Shown here: in pieces, positions 15,242 to 21,084 of the stretch | Layout of the letters: every line of letters begins with the position of its first letter | Position numbering within the stretch: position 1 is the first letter of the stretch | NCBI GenBank assembly: GCA_910585035.1 | Contig: CAJUEF010000012.1 | Span: forward strand, 11,275-35,081 | Length of the DNA: 23,807 nucleotides | Origin: an uncultured Christensenellaceae bacterium | GTDB lineage: Bacteria > Bacillota > Clostridia > Christensenellales > MGBC116941 | Direction: 5' to 3' | The notes under the pieces: generated by a model | What the model saw: only the letters and a program-made list of their open reading frames with translations | What the model was told of the DNA's origin: nothing | The model's database searches: none | Position numbers and translations under genes: made by a program

Positions 15242-16294
15242 ATGGAAAAGCAGTTACTTAAAGGGAATGAGGCTATTTCCGAAGCGGCAGTTCGTGCCGG
15301 ATGCCGCTTTTATTTTGGATATCCTATTACTCCCCAAAACCAAATTCCCGAATATATGAGCAAGCGAATGCCTGAAGTTGACGGATGCTTTTTGCAGGCA
15401 GAGAGTGAAGTTGCCGCTATAAACATGGTTTATGGTGCAGGCGGCAGCGGCGCAAGGGTTATGACAAGCAGCAGCAGCCCGGGAATCAGCCTTAAACAAG
15501 AGGGTATTTCTTATATTGCTGCGGCGGAAATTCCTTGCGTTATTGTAAACATGGTTAGAGGCGGCCCAGGTCTTGGCAGTATTCAGCCTTCTCAGGGTGA
15601 CTATTTCCAGAGTACAAGGGGCGGCGGACACGGTGACTATCGCCATATTGTTCTTGCTCCTGCAACTGTTCAGGAAGCTGTTGACCTTGTTCACCTTGCT
15701 TTTGATTTGGCAGATAAATACAGAATGCCCGTTATTATTTTTGGCGACGGCATGATTGGTCAGATGATGGAGCCTGTTGAGCTTCCGCCTATGCAGGAGG
15801 TTAGAACGGAATTTCCTGATTTTGCAACTACCGGCAAAAGGGGTAAGGACAGGAGAGTTATAAATTCTTTATACATAGAGACATATCAGCTTGAGGAGCT
15901 TATAAACAGGCTTAAGAGCAGATATGAGCAGGTTGAAAAGAATGAGACTATGTGCGAGGAATACATGACTGAGGATGCTGAAATTATCCTCACAGCCTTT
16001 GGCACTGTATCCCGTATTGCTAAAAATGCCGTTAAGCAGGCGAGAGAAATGGGCTTTAAGGTTGGTCTTTTAAGACCGGTTACTCTTTGGCCTTTCCCTA
16101 CTAAGATAATGGCTTCATATGCAAATAAGGACAGTGTTAAACGCTTTATTGACATAGAGATGAACGATGGTCAGATGCTGGAAGATGTTAAGCTTGCTGT
16201 AAACGGCGCGGTAAAGGTTGATTTTATCGGTAAGCTCGGCGGTATTATTCCAACACCTGACGAGATAATCGAAATGATAAAGGAGGACAAATAA
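15242..16294 (+). CDS. korA: 2-oxoacid:ferredoxin oxidoreductase, alpha subunit (KorA/VorB-like)
   Basis: The 350-residue product is the normal length for separate alpha subunits. Domain I (about 1-185) contains [66 protein letters not shown] and [17 protein letters not shown]. Domain II (from about 240) contains [18 protein letters not shown] and [11 protein letters not shown]. Family knowledge: with beta it forms the thiamine-pyrophosphate active site that oxidatively decarboxylates a 2-oxoacid with CoA and reduces ferredoxin. The wording around [14 protein letters not shown] and QPSQGDYF resembles sequences named VorB (3-methyl-2-oxobutanoate), but the substrate cannot be settled by eye. 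Confidence 0.92.
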   Translation: MEKQLLKGNEAISEAAVRAGCRFYFGYPITPQNQIPEYMSKRMPEVDGCFLQAESEVAAINMVYGAGGSGARVMTSSSSPGISLKQEGISYIAAAEIPCVIVNMVRGGPGLGSIQPSQGDYFQSTRGGGHGDYRHIVLAPATVQEAVDLVHLAFDLADKYRMPVIIFGDGMIGQMMEPVELPPMQEVRTEFPDFATTGKRGKDRRVINSLYIETYQLEELINRLKSRYEQVEKNETMCEEYMTEDAEIILTAFGTVSRIAKNAVKQAREMGFKVGLLRPVTLWPFPTKIMASYANKDSVKRFIDIEMNDGQMLEDVKLAVNGAVKVDFIGKLGGIIPTPDEIIEMIKEDK

Positions 16295-16295
16295 A

Positions 16296-17033
16296 ATGGG
16301 AAAAGTTTTTTCTGTTACGTCCTATTTAACTGACGATACTATGCACTACTGTCCCGGCTGTACTCACGGCATTATACACAGGCTGGTTGCAGAAGTGCTG
16401 GAGGAAATGCAGGCGGAAAGAGTTATAGGCGTTGCCCCTGTTGGATGCGCTGTTTTTGCCTACGACTATTTTAATTTTGATTGTCACCAAGCCGCTCACG
16501 GACGTGCGCCAGCTGTTGCTACAGGTATTAAAAGAGTACACAAGGACGCTCTTGTATTTACCTATCAAGGCGACGGCGATCTAGCCTCTATTGGTGCGGC
16601 GGAAATTGTAAACGCTGCGGGAAGAGGGGAAAACATCACTGTTATCTTCATTAATAACGCTATTTACGGCATGACCGGCGGACAGATGGCTCCTACCTCT
16701 CTTGTAGGTCAAAAGACAACCACATCTCCTTACGGCAGAAAGCCCGAGCTTTGCGGATATCCTCTTACTATGAGTGAGATGCTTGCAACTCAAAAGGGTG
16801 CTTACTATATTGAGAGAACGTCCGTACACGACGTGCCTAACATTAACAAGACTAAAAAGGCAATTAGAAAGGCTTTTGAGGCTCAAAAGGCAGGCAAGGG
16901 CTTTTCAATGATAGAAATTCTTTCAACCTGTCCTACTAACTGGGGCATGACTCCTGTGGAATCCCTGCAATGGGTTAAGGATAGTATGATTGAGGTATTT
17001 CCACTTGGCGTGTTTAAGGATGGTGATAACTAA
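16296..17033 (+). CDS. korB: 2-oxoacid:ferredoxin oxidoreductase, beta (thiamine-pyrophosphate) subunit
   Basis: The 245-residue product starts behind GGAGG located in the end of korA. It contains [19 protein letters not shown] (about 17-35), [30 protein letters not shown], and the TPP/magnesium motif [39 protein letters not shown] split as GDG (about 95) and NN (about 119). There is no ferredoxin domain of its own, which fits the separate korD. Its stop and the korC start share one base (TAATG), indicating translational coupling. Confidence 0.92.
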   Translation: MGKVFSVTSYLTDDTMHYCPGCTHGIIHRLVAEVLEEMQAERVIGVAPVGCAVFAYDYFNFDCHQAAHGRAPAVATGIKRVHKDALVFTYQGDGDLASIGAAEIVNAAGRGENITVIFINNAIYGMTGGQMAPTSLVGQKTTTSPYGRKPELCGYPLTMSEMLATQKGAYYIERTSVHDVPNINKTKKAIRKAFEAQKAGKGFSMIEILSTCPTNWGMTPVESLQWVKDSMIEVFPLGVFKDGDN

Positions 17034-17569
17034 TGCTGGAAGAATTAATTATTGCAGGCTTTGGCGGACAGGGCGTTTTAAGACTTGGTCAGCTTATTGC
17101 GTATGCGGGAATGGTAGACGGCAAGGAAGTTTCCTGGCTGCCTAGCTATGGCCCTGAAATGAGAGGCGGAACGGCAAATTGCAATATTATGTATTCCGAC
17201 GCCCCTATCGGTTCACCGATAGTTACAAGCGCAACCGCCCTTATTACTCTTAACGGACCTGCTACAGATAAGTTTGAAAACACCGTTAGAAAAGGCGGAG
17301 ACATATTTGTAAACAGTTCTATTGTTGAAAGAAAGATAGAAAGGCAGGATGTAAACGCTTATTATATTCCTGCAAACGATATTGCCATTAAGCTTGGAAA
17401 TGCCAGAATTATGAACATGGTTATGCTTGGCGCTTACCTTGAAAAGACCAATCTTTTTTCTGTGGATATAGCTGAAAAGGCGCTTCGTCATGTGCTGGGT
17501 GCTTCAAAGGAAAAGCTTATTCCTGTAAATCTGGACGCTATGAAAGAGGGCGCAAAGTACGTTAAATAG
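17033..17569 (+). CDS. korC: 2-oxoacid:ferredoxin oxidoreductase, gamma subunit
   Basis: The 178-residue product is complete. Typical marks are IAGFGGQGVLRLGQLIAYAG (about 6-25), VSWLPSYGPEMRGGTANCNI, and a C-terminal part with NARIMNMVMLGAYLEKT and LDAMKEGAKYVK. The gamma domain binds CoA/stabilises the complex and is the last gene of the operon. A 14-bp stem follows 8 nt after the stop. Confidence 0.92.
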   Translation: MLEELIIAGFGGQGVLRLGQLIAYAGMVDGKEVSWLPSYGPEMRGGTANCNIMYSDAPIGSPIVTSATALITLNGPATDKFENTVRKGGDIFVNSSIVERKIERQDVNAYYIPANDIAIKLGNARIMNMVMLGAYLEKTNLFSVDIAEKALRHVLGASKEKLIPVNLDAMKEGAKYVK

Positions 17570-17577
17570 TTTTTTCT

Positions 17578-17609
17578 CTTACTTTTCTTTTTTCTAAAAG
17601 AAAAGTAAG
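17578..17609. repeat. AT-rich palindromic element, copy 2; probable terminator of the kor operon
   Basis: CTTACTTTTCTTTT (17578-17591) pairs perfectly over 14 bp with AAAAGAAAAGTAAG (17596-17609) around a TTCT loop. It lies directly behind korC, so it can end the operon, although no T-run follows on the plus strand. Its reverse complement resembles the element at 14750-14779. Confidence 0.7.
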
Positions 17610-17634
17610 CAAAAGAAAAACACGGAGGTTGGAC

Positions 17635-18309
17635 ATGAGCAAGACATTTCTAAAAAGGCTGATAGTTTTTTCAACAGTTCTGCTTCTCGTTTTTGGTTCT
17701 TTGTCAGGATGTGGAAATAACTCGGAGGCAGGCTCATCCAACTCTAAAGGGAGGTCGACTAATACATATACGCCCCCGGTAAACGAGGACGGCTATATAG
17801 TGATTACCATGCCAAAAACATTATTGGGCAGTTATACGGCGGAAGAATTGGAGGCGGCGGATAAAGCAGAGCGTGCAAAAATAGATAACGAGGAACAGCT
17901 TAAAATGGTGTTGTGGAGTGCACTGCTGGCAAACGAAGACGGTACTTTCAGTTACTATCTAACTCAGGATCAGTATACAAGGTTAAAAGCCCTATATTAT
18001 TGGCTGGGCTGTTTGCGGAACCCTTATACCGCTGAAATTTCAGAGGACTTTGTAACAGAGGCGGAATATACGGATTTTGATGAAAATGGTATCCCCTGGG
18101 GTCTTGTTGTATCCGTAGATGCTGATACATATTATTCTATGCAAGCATGGTATTCCGCTATGGTTACGGTTAAGCCCGCTATCTTTCTTGGCAGGTATCA
18201 AGTGCTGCGCGGTATACCCGGTGATAAGTGGAGTATTCATGTGACGGTAAAAGATAAAGAAACCGGTGAAATCATTTTAGAAAATGACTTTCCCACAAGG
18301 GACGAGTAA
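17635..18309 (+). CDS. Secreted lipoprotein of unknown function
   Basis: The 224-residue product starts at the ATG at 17635, 6 nt behind GGAGG (the TTG at 17629 would be too close). A basic N-terminus and hydrophobic stretch end in the lipobox LSGC (Cys at about 26), so the mature protein should be lipid-anchored on the outer face of the membrane. A Ser/Asn-rich linker follows (NNSEAGSSNSKGRSTNTYTP split over 27-48), then a globular part with a helix rich in Ala, Glu and Asp (ELEAADKAERAKIDNEEQLK) and strand-rich segments. I recognise no named domain. No partner is adjacent. Confidence 0.8.
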   Translation: MSKTFLKRLIVFSTVLLLVFGSLSGCGNNSEAGSSNSKGRSTNTYTPPVNEDGYIVITMPKTLLGSYTAEELEAADKAERAKIDNEEQLKMVLWSALLANEDGTFSYYLTQDQYTRLKALYYWLGCLRNPYTAEISEDFVTEAEYTDFDENGIPWGLVVSVDADTYYSMQAWYSAMVTVKPAIFLGRYQVLRGIPGDKWSIHVTVKDKETGEIILENDFPTRDE

Positions 18310-18359
18310 ACCTTTAAAAGCATCAGAAGTAAAGAAAAACGATGCGTAATTATACAAAT

Positions 18360-18391
18360 AAAAAATCCCACTCTTATGAGTGGGATTTTTT
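18360..18391. terminator. Bidirectional terminator between the lipoprotein and the 100-residue gene
   Basis: A 14-bp perfect stem (AAAAATCCCACTC with complement GAGTGGGATTTTT) around TTAT has A-runs on the left and T-runs on the right. It can end the plus-strand lipoprotein gene (stop 18309) and the minus-strand gene ending at 18407. Confidence 0.9.
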
Positions 18392-18406
18392 GCGTTTTAT
18401 GGGGAT

Positions 18407-18709
18407 TTATATGTTATGTAATATATCTTTATTTATTTCAAGGCAGAGAAGCTTAAGGGCTGTATTAAAGCCCATATGAAAGCCGTGAGTTTTACAAGCT
18501 GTATAAATGCCGCTTATTAGATTATTTACTTCCAGTTCTCTTTCACTTAGGGGAGTGGATGGGGGAAAGAAGTTGTTGTTCTTTAAATATTTGCACAATG
18601 CTTCCCATGCTTCGTTTACTTCATCACTGTCCTTATAGCTATCACTTAGCAGGCTGCAAAGCTCGCTGACGGCTTCTTTGTTTTTGTTTACATCTTCAAA
18701 TAAAGCCAT
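18407..18709 (-). CDS. Small helical protein of unknown function
   Basis: The 100-residue product starts behind CGGAGG with good spacing. It looks all-helical: an acidic N-terminal part (EDVNKNKEAVSELCSLL, DSDEVNEAWEALCKYLKNN), a proline break (FFPPSTP), then ERELEVNNLISGIYTACKTHGFHMGFNTALKLLCLE. The ending GFHMGFNTALKLL recalls short phage- or plasmid-borne helical proteins of Clostridia, but I cannot name a family. There is no signal or membrane segment. Its start lies 31 bp from the divergent promoter of the first putative small RNA, so the two may share control. Confidence 0.65.
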   Translation of the reverse strand: MALFEDVNKNKEAVSELCSLLSDSYKDSDEVNEAWEALCKYLKNNNFFPPSTPLSERELEVNNLISGIYTACKTHGFHMGFNTALKLLCLEINKDILHNI

Positions 18710-18739
18710 AATAAAAAACCTCCGTTAAATTTAATGGAT

Positions 18740-18767
18740 TTGACAGAAGTTTCATATCTGATATAAT
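18740..18767 (+). promoter_or_regulatory. Consensus promoter of putative small RNA 1
   Basis: TTGACA (18740-18745), 16 bp and TATAAT (18762-18767) match both consensus hexamers. No ORF with a ribosome site follows. The promoter sits inside a long imperfect palindrome: GACAGAaGTTTC pairs with GAAACTCTGTC, and ATCTGA with TCAGAT. It shares most bases, including GGATTTGACAGAA, with the promoter at 19110-19137. Confidence 0.75.
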
Positions 18768-18773
18768 AGATTT

Positions 18774-18848
18774 CAGATAGGGGAAACTCTGTCGGGTAAT
18801 AGCGGCAACTGTAGTCCTTGGGTAGGGGTAAGTTGTCGTTATTCTTTT
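18774..18848 (+). ncRNA. Putative small RNA 1 (GNRA hairpin plus terminator hairpin)
   Basis: Expected transcription starts about 7 nt after the -10, right at a 7-bp hairpin, GATAGGG-GAAA-CTCTGTC (18776-18793), with a GNRA loop. After CGGGT comes a 13-bp stem (AATAGCGGCAACT 18798-18810 with 18831-18843) enclosing a 20-nt G-rich loop, then CTTTTAT. This predicts an RNA of about 75 nt. The 5' hairpin is shared with RNA 2 and shows one pair change (G-U here, A-U there) that keeps the stem. The 3' hairpin overlaps the end of the opposing RHH gene. I know no Rfam family that it matches. Transcription is inferred. Confidence 0.55.
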
Positions 18849-19012
18849 ATATCCGGCTCCAACTTAGCAATACCACGCCTTACAGCTTCCATTTGATTGA
18901 CACTGTATTTTTTGCAATAACTATCTAATATATTTTTGTTTTTTTCATCTATTCTAACAGTTATTTTATAAGGCTTAGGGTTACTTGTTGGTCTGCCTGT
19001 TTTTGGTGCCAT
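18839..19012 (-). CDS. Ribbon-helix-helix (CopG-like) DNA-binding protein, 57 residues
   Basis: The ATG at 19012 follows AGAGGTG with good spacing. The product begins MAPKTGRPTSNPKPYKITVR, followed by IDEKNKNILDSYCKKYSVNQMEAVRRGIAKLE. The pattern is a basic GRPTSNPK arm, one beta strand (YKITVRID) that would contact the major groove as a dimer, helix A (KNKNILDSYCKKY) and helix B (NQMEAVRRGIAKLE). It is complete for a minimal RHH repressor of the CopG/Arc/antitoxin type. No toxin ORF follows: its 3' end overlaps the terminator hairpin of small RNA 1. The gene has its own promoter with operator-like repeats, so autorepression is likely. Targets are unknown; the flanking RNA promoters are the obvious candidates. 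Confidence 0.85.
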   Translation of the reverse strand: MAPKTGRPTSNPKPYKITVRIDEKNKNILDSYCKKYSVNQMEAVRRGIAKLEPDIKE

Positions 19013-19027
19013 TTCATCACCTCTCTT

Positions 19028-19070
19028 TTGACCGTCTTAAATATACAATATTGACCGCCAAAAGTCAATA
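19028..19070 (-). promoter_or_regulatory. Promoter and operator-like repeats of the RHH gene
   Basis: On the minus strand TTGACT (19068-19063), 17 bp and TATATT (19045-19040) form a promoter. A perfect dyad TATTGAC-8 nt-GTCAATA (19049-19070) covers the -35, and a further TTGACCG occurs at 19028-19034 near the start site, in direct orientation to the one at 19051-19057. Repeated short half-sites are typical for RHH dimers. Confidence 0.65.
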
Positions 19071-19109
19071 GAAAAATATATTTTTTAAAAACTTTTTAAT
19101 GTAACGGAT

Positions 19110-19137
19110 TTGACAGAATTTTTATATTTGGTATAAT
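19110..19137 (+). promoter_or_regulatory. Consensus promoter of putative small RNA 2
   Basis: TTGACA (19110-19115), 16 bp and TATAAT (19132-19137) have the same spacing and much the same flanks as the promoter at 18740-18767. No coding region follows on this strand; the next gene is antisense. Confidence 0.75.
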
Positions 19138-19143
19138 AATTCT

Positions 19144-19213
19144 AGATAGAGGAAACTCTGTCGTTTTTTGAAACAGCCCGTAAGAATACGAGATCTCCGC
19201 GGGCTGTTTTTTT
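19144..19213 (+). ncRNA. Putative small RNA 2 (GNRA hairpin plus strong terminator)
   Basis: The RNA would start at the 7-bp hairpin GATAGAG-GAAA-CTCTGTC (19145-19162). After CGTTTTTTG a 10-bp stem AAACAGCCCG / CGGGCTGTTT (19171-19180 and 19200-19209) encloses a 19-nt loop and ends in seven T, a textbook terminator. The predicted length is about 70 nt. The 5' half matches RNA 1, whereas the 3' hairpin and loop are unrelated. Its loop contains CTCCG, able to pair with CGGAG of ribosome sites (for example at the first flagellin and the 100-residue gene), but five bases are weak evidence. Confidence 0.6.
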
Positions 19214-19270
19214 ATTGGGTTTAAAATTCTAATGATGTTATTTTTAAAGTTCTTTTTTGCTAAAGGTTTA

Positions 19271-19330
19271 CAATTCCACCATTAGGATTACAAAAAACAG
19301 CAGCTTTTTGTAATCCTAATGGTGGAATTG
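19271..19330. repeat. Perfect 26-bp inverted repeat with 8-nt loop
   Basis: Bases 19271-19296 (CAATTCCACCATTAGGATTA then CAAAAA) are perfectly complementary to 19305-19330, around ACAGCAGC. There is no T-run after either arm and no ORF in 19214-19394. It sits between small RNA 2 and the flagellin terminator. Function unknown; see the findings. Confidence 0.9.
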
Positions 19331-19339
19331 CATAACTTC

Positions 19340-19368
19340 GATATCGGAAATTAAAAATTTCCTATATC
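19340..19368. repeat. Short hairpin next to the 26-bp inverted repeat
   Basis: GATAT-c-GGAAATT (19340-19352) pairs with AATTTCC-t-ATATC (19356-19368) around AAA, with one internal mismatch. It has no T-run, so it is not an obvious terminator. Confidence 0.5.
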
Positions 19369-19394
19369 AGTTAAAAGAAAAAGAAGAGAAAATA

Positions 19395-19420
19395 GAAAAA
19401 AAGAGCCCATTGGGCTCTTA
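19395..19420 (-). terminator. Terminator of the flagellin operon
   Basis: AAGAGCCC and GGGCTCTT form an 8-bp GC-rich stem around ATT. On the minus strand it is followed by TTTTTTCTATTTTC. It lies 5 nt after the stop of the downstream flagellin. Confidence 0.9.
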
Positions 19421-19424
19421 TATA

Positions 19425-21059
19425 TTATCCGAGTAACTGTAATATATTTTGGGGAATGGCGTTTGCCTGGGCTATCATGGCAGTGGCAACCTGGGTAAGA
19501 ATTTGCATCTTGGTAAAGTTGCTCATTTCCTTTGCCATATCAGCATCACGAATTCTGCTTTCGGCAGCAACAAGATTTTCACTGATATTGTCCAAAGAAT
19601 TAATGCGGTGTTCCAGCCTGTTTTGCATAGCGCCAAGATATGCTCTTTGAGTAGATACCTTATTAATTGCGTCCCGAGTGATGGTGATAGCGTTTGACGC
19701 ACCCTCACGAGTGGAGATATTTGCCTGTTCCTTGGTTATGCCAAGACCTTTGGTATCCATTGATACTATGTTAATAGGGAGGATTTGACCTTCCTCGGGT
19801 CCCGATTGAATTATAATAACTCCAGGCTCCGCTTCCGGTTCTTCTTCCTCTATTTGCTCTCTAGGCTCAAGGGTTACAATCTGCGGCTGCAGCTTACCAT
19901 TTGAAGGTTTGGTAGTTTTATAAGGACGGTCAAACCATATTTTATATATTGATGAATCAATATCCGCAGGCTTTTGAGATACGGGCGCCTGGTCGGCAAC
20001 TGCCAGGATATGGTTTATATCATCCTGACCAAACTCAGCATTTCCCTGGATGACAATATCTGCATGCAGAGTACCGTCCGGCAGCCACCAGGAATTAACA
20101 TGAAAACTGACGCCGCCCCCTACAGGTCTATCAATTCCCTGTCTAAATGTAAACATTATATCCTTGCCAACATTTCCCTGGCAGTAAAGCTTAACAGTAT
20201 CCGTATCATTAATCATAAGGTCAATAACGGCATAACCTATATTTGGATTTATCTGTCCCTTTTCAGGATTAACAAGGGTAACCGAGCCGATTTTTTCGCC
20301 TGCCACTGTATTTCCCGCAGCAGTATACGACCATGTGCCAATGGAAATGTTAAAATCCTCCGCTCCGTTTGGAACAGTGCCCGAAGCATTTTCTATTGCC
20401 AAATCAACCATAGACTGGTCTATAGTCTGTCCGGCGGCGGCAGAAAGGGTGAGCGTGAAATTACCCTTTTCATCCCACTCGCCGGCAGCAAAGGGAGCGC
20501 CGGCAGCAGCGCCTGTTACAACGGAAACAACAGTGCCTTCCGCTGCGCCGGATACAATCATATCTCCCATAACGAGGGAGGTGACGGCAGGGTCTACATT
20601 TATAACACCTTCGCCCGGGATAACATTTTTAACAGGGGAATCATTGCCAATAAGAAGCAGGGTATCGTTAAACTTGGTAGTTCTTGCGATTTGGTCTATT
20701 TCTTCCTGAAGATTTTCAAACTCGAGTTGGAGAGCATTTCTGTCAATGGTAACGTTAGTATCGGAGGCGGCCTGAACAGCAAGCTCATTCATACGCTGGA
20801 GCATGGAGTGAACCTCCTGCAGCGCTCCTTCGGCAGTTTGAATGAGGGAAACAGCATCCATACAGTTTTTGGACGCCATATTAAGCCCTCTTATTTGGGC
20901 GCGCATTTTTTCGGAAATTGCAAGACCCGCAGCATCATCGCCGGCACGGTTTATCCTATATCCGGAGCTAAGCCTTTCCGCTGATTTTGCCATAGACGAA
21001 ATATTTTGGCTGTACATTCGATGAATGTTGCTTGCGATTGTGTTGTGTCTGATAAACAT
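19425..21059 (-). CDS. Flagellin, second gene of the tandem pair
   Basis: The 544-residue product starts behind GGAGGAG. The conserved N-terminal D0/D1 part (about 1-145: NTIASNIHRMYSQN, SAERLSSGYRINRAGDDAAGLAISEKM, LQRMNELAVQAASDTN, FNDTLL) and C-terminal D1/D0 part (about 430-544: INKVSTQRAYLGAMQNRLEHRI, ENLVAAESRIRDADMAKEMSNFTKMQILTQVATAMIAQAN, PQNILQLLG) are complete. Between them lies a large surface domain. Its first half (SVVTGAAAGAPFAAGEWDEKGNF) resembles the upstream flagellin; its second half does not. It forms the flagellar filament. An unusual cysteine (C66, KNCMDAVS) stands where the other copy has Ser. The gap to the upstream flagellin is 25 nt with no terminator. Confidence 0.95.
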   Translation of the reverse strand: MFIRHNTIASNIHRMYSQNISSMAKSAERLSSGYRINRAGDDAAGLAISEKMRAQIRGLNMASKNCMDAVSLIQTAEGALQEVHSMLQRMNELAVQAASDTNVTIDRNALQLEFENLQEEIDQIARTTKFNDTLLLIGNDSPVKNVIPGEGVINVDPAVTSLVMGDMIVSGAAEGTVVSVVTGAAAGAPFAAGEWDEKGNFTLTLSAAAGQTIDQSMVDLAIENASGTVPNGAEDFNISIGTWSYTAAGNTVAGEKIGSVTLVNPEKGQINPNIGYAVIDLMINDTDTVKLYCQGNVGKDIMFTFRQGIDRPVGGGVSFHVNSWWLPDGTLHADIVIQGNAEFGQDDINHILAVADQAPVSQKPADIDSSIYKIWFDRPYKTTKPSNGKLQPQIVTLEPREQIEEEEPEAEPGVIIIQSGPEEGQILPINIVSMDTKGLGITKEQANISTREGASNAITITRDAINKVSTQRAYLGAMQNRLEHRINSLDNISENLVAAESRIRDADMAKEMSNFTKMQILTQVATAMIAQANAIPQNILQLLG

Positions 21060-21084
21060 ATAACTCCTCCGATTTTATTAGATT

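Noticed and set aside
15254..16155. Minus-strand open frames inside the 2-oxoacid oxidoreductase alpha gene
   Set aside because: They are antisense shadows of a well-conserved, richer-codon gene, with no start signals or recognisable product.
18740..18793. Invertible (phase-variable) promoter between the GACAGA and TCTGTC arms
   Set aside because: The arms are imperfect and only about 30 bp apart, too short for normal site-specific inversion, and no invertase gene is present in the window.
18774..19213. Possible cyclic-di-GMP or other known riboswitch near the flagellins
   Set aside because: The conserved 5' hairpin and the rest do not show the GEMM or other familiar core motifs, and no gene follows on the plus strand to be controlled in cis.
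19271..19330. CRISPR repeat pair or degenerate array
   Set aside because: The arms resemble a hairpin, occur once each in inverted orientation with an 8-nt loop, and there are no spacers or cas genes.
19974..20984. Long plus-strand open frame (336 codons) antisense to the downstream flagellin
   Set aside because: It lies wholly within the flagellin gene, has no ribosome site, and its product looks like random composition. The minus-strand flagellin explains the open frame.
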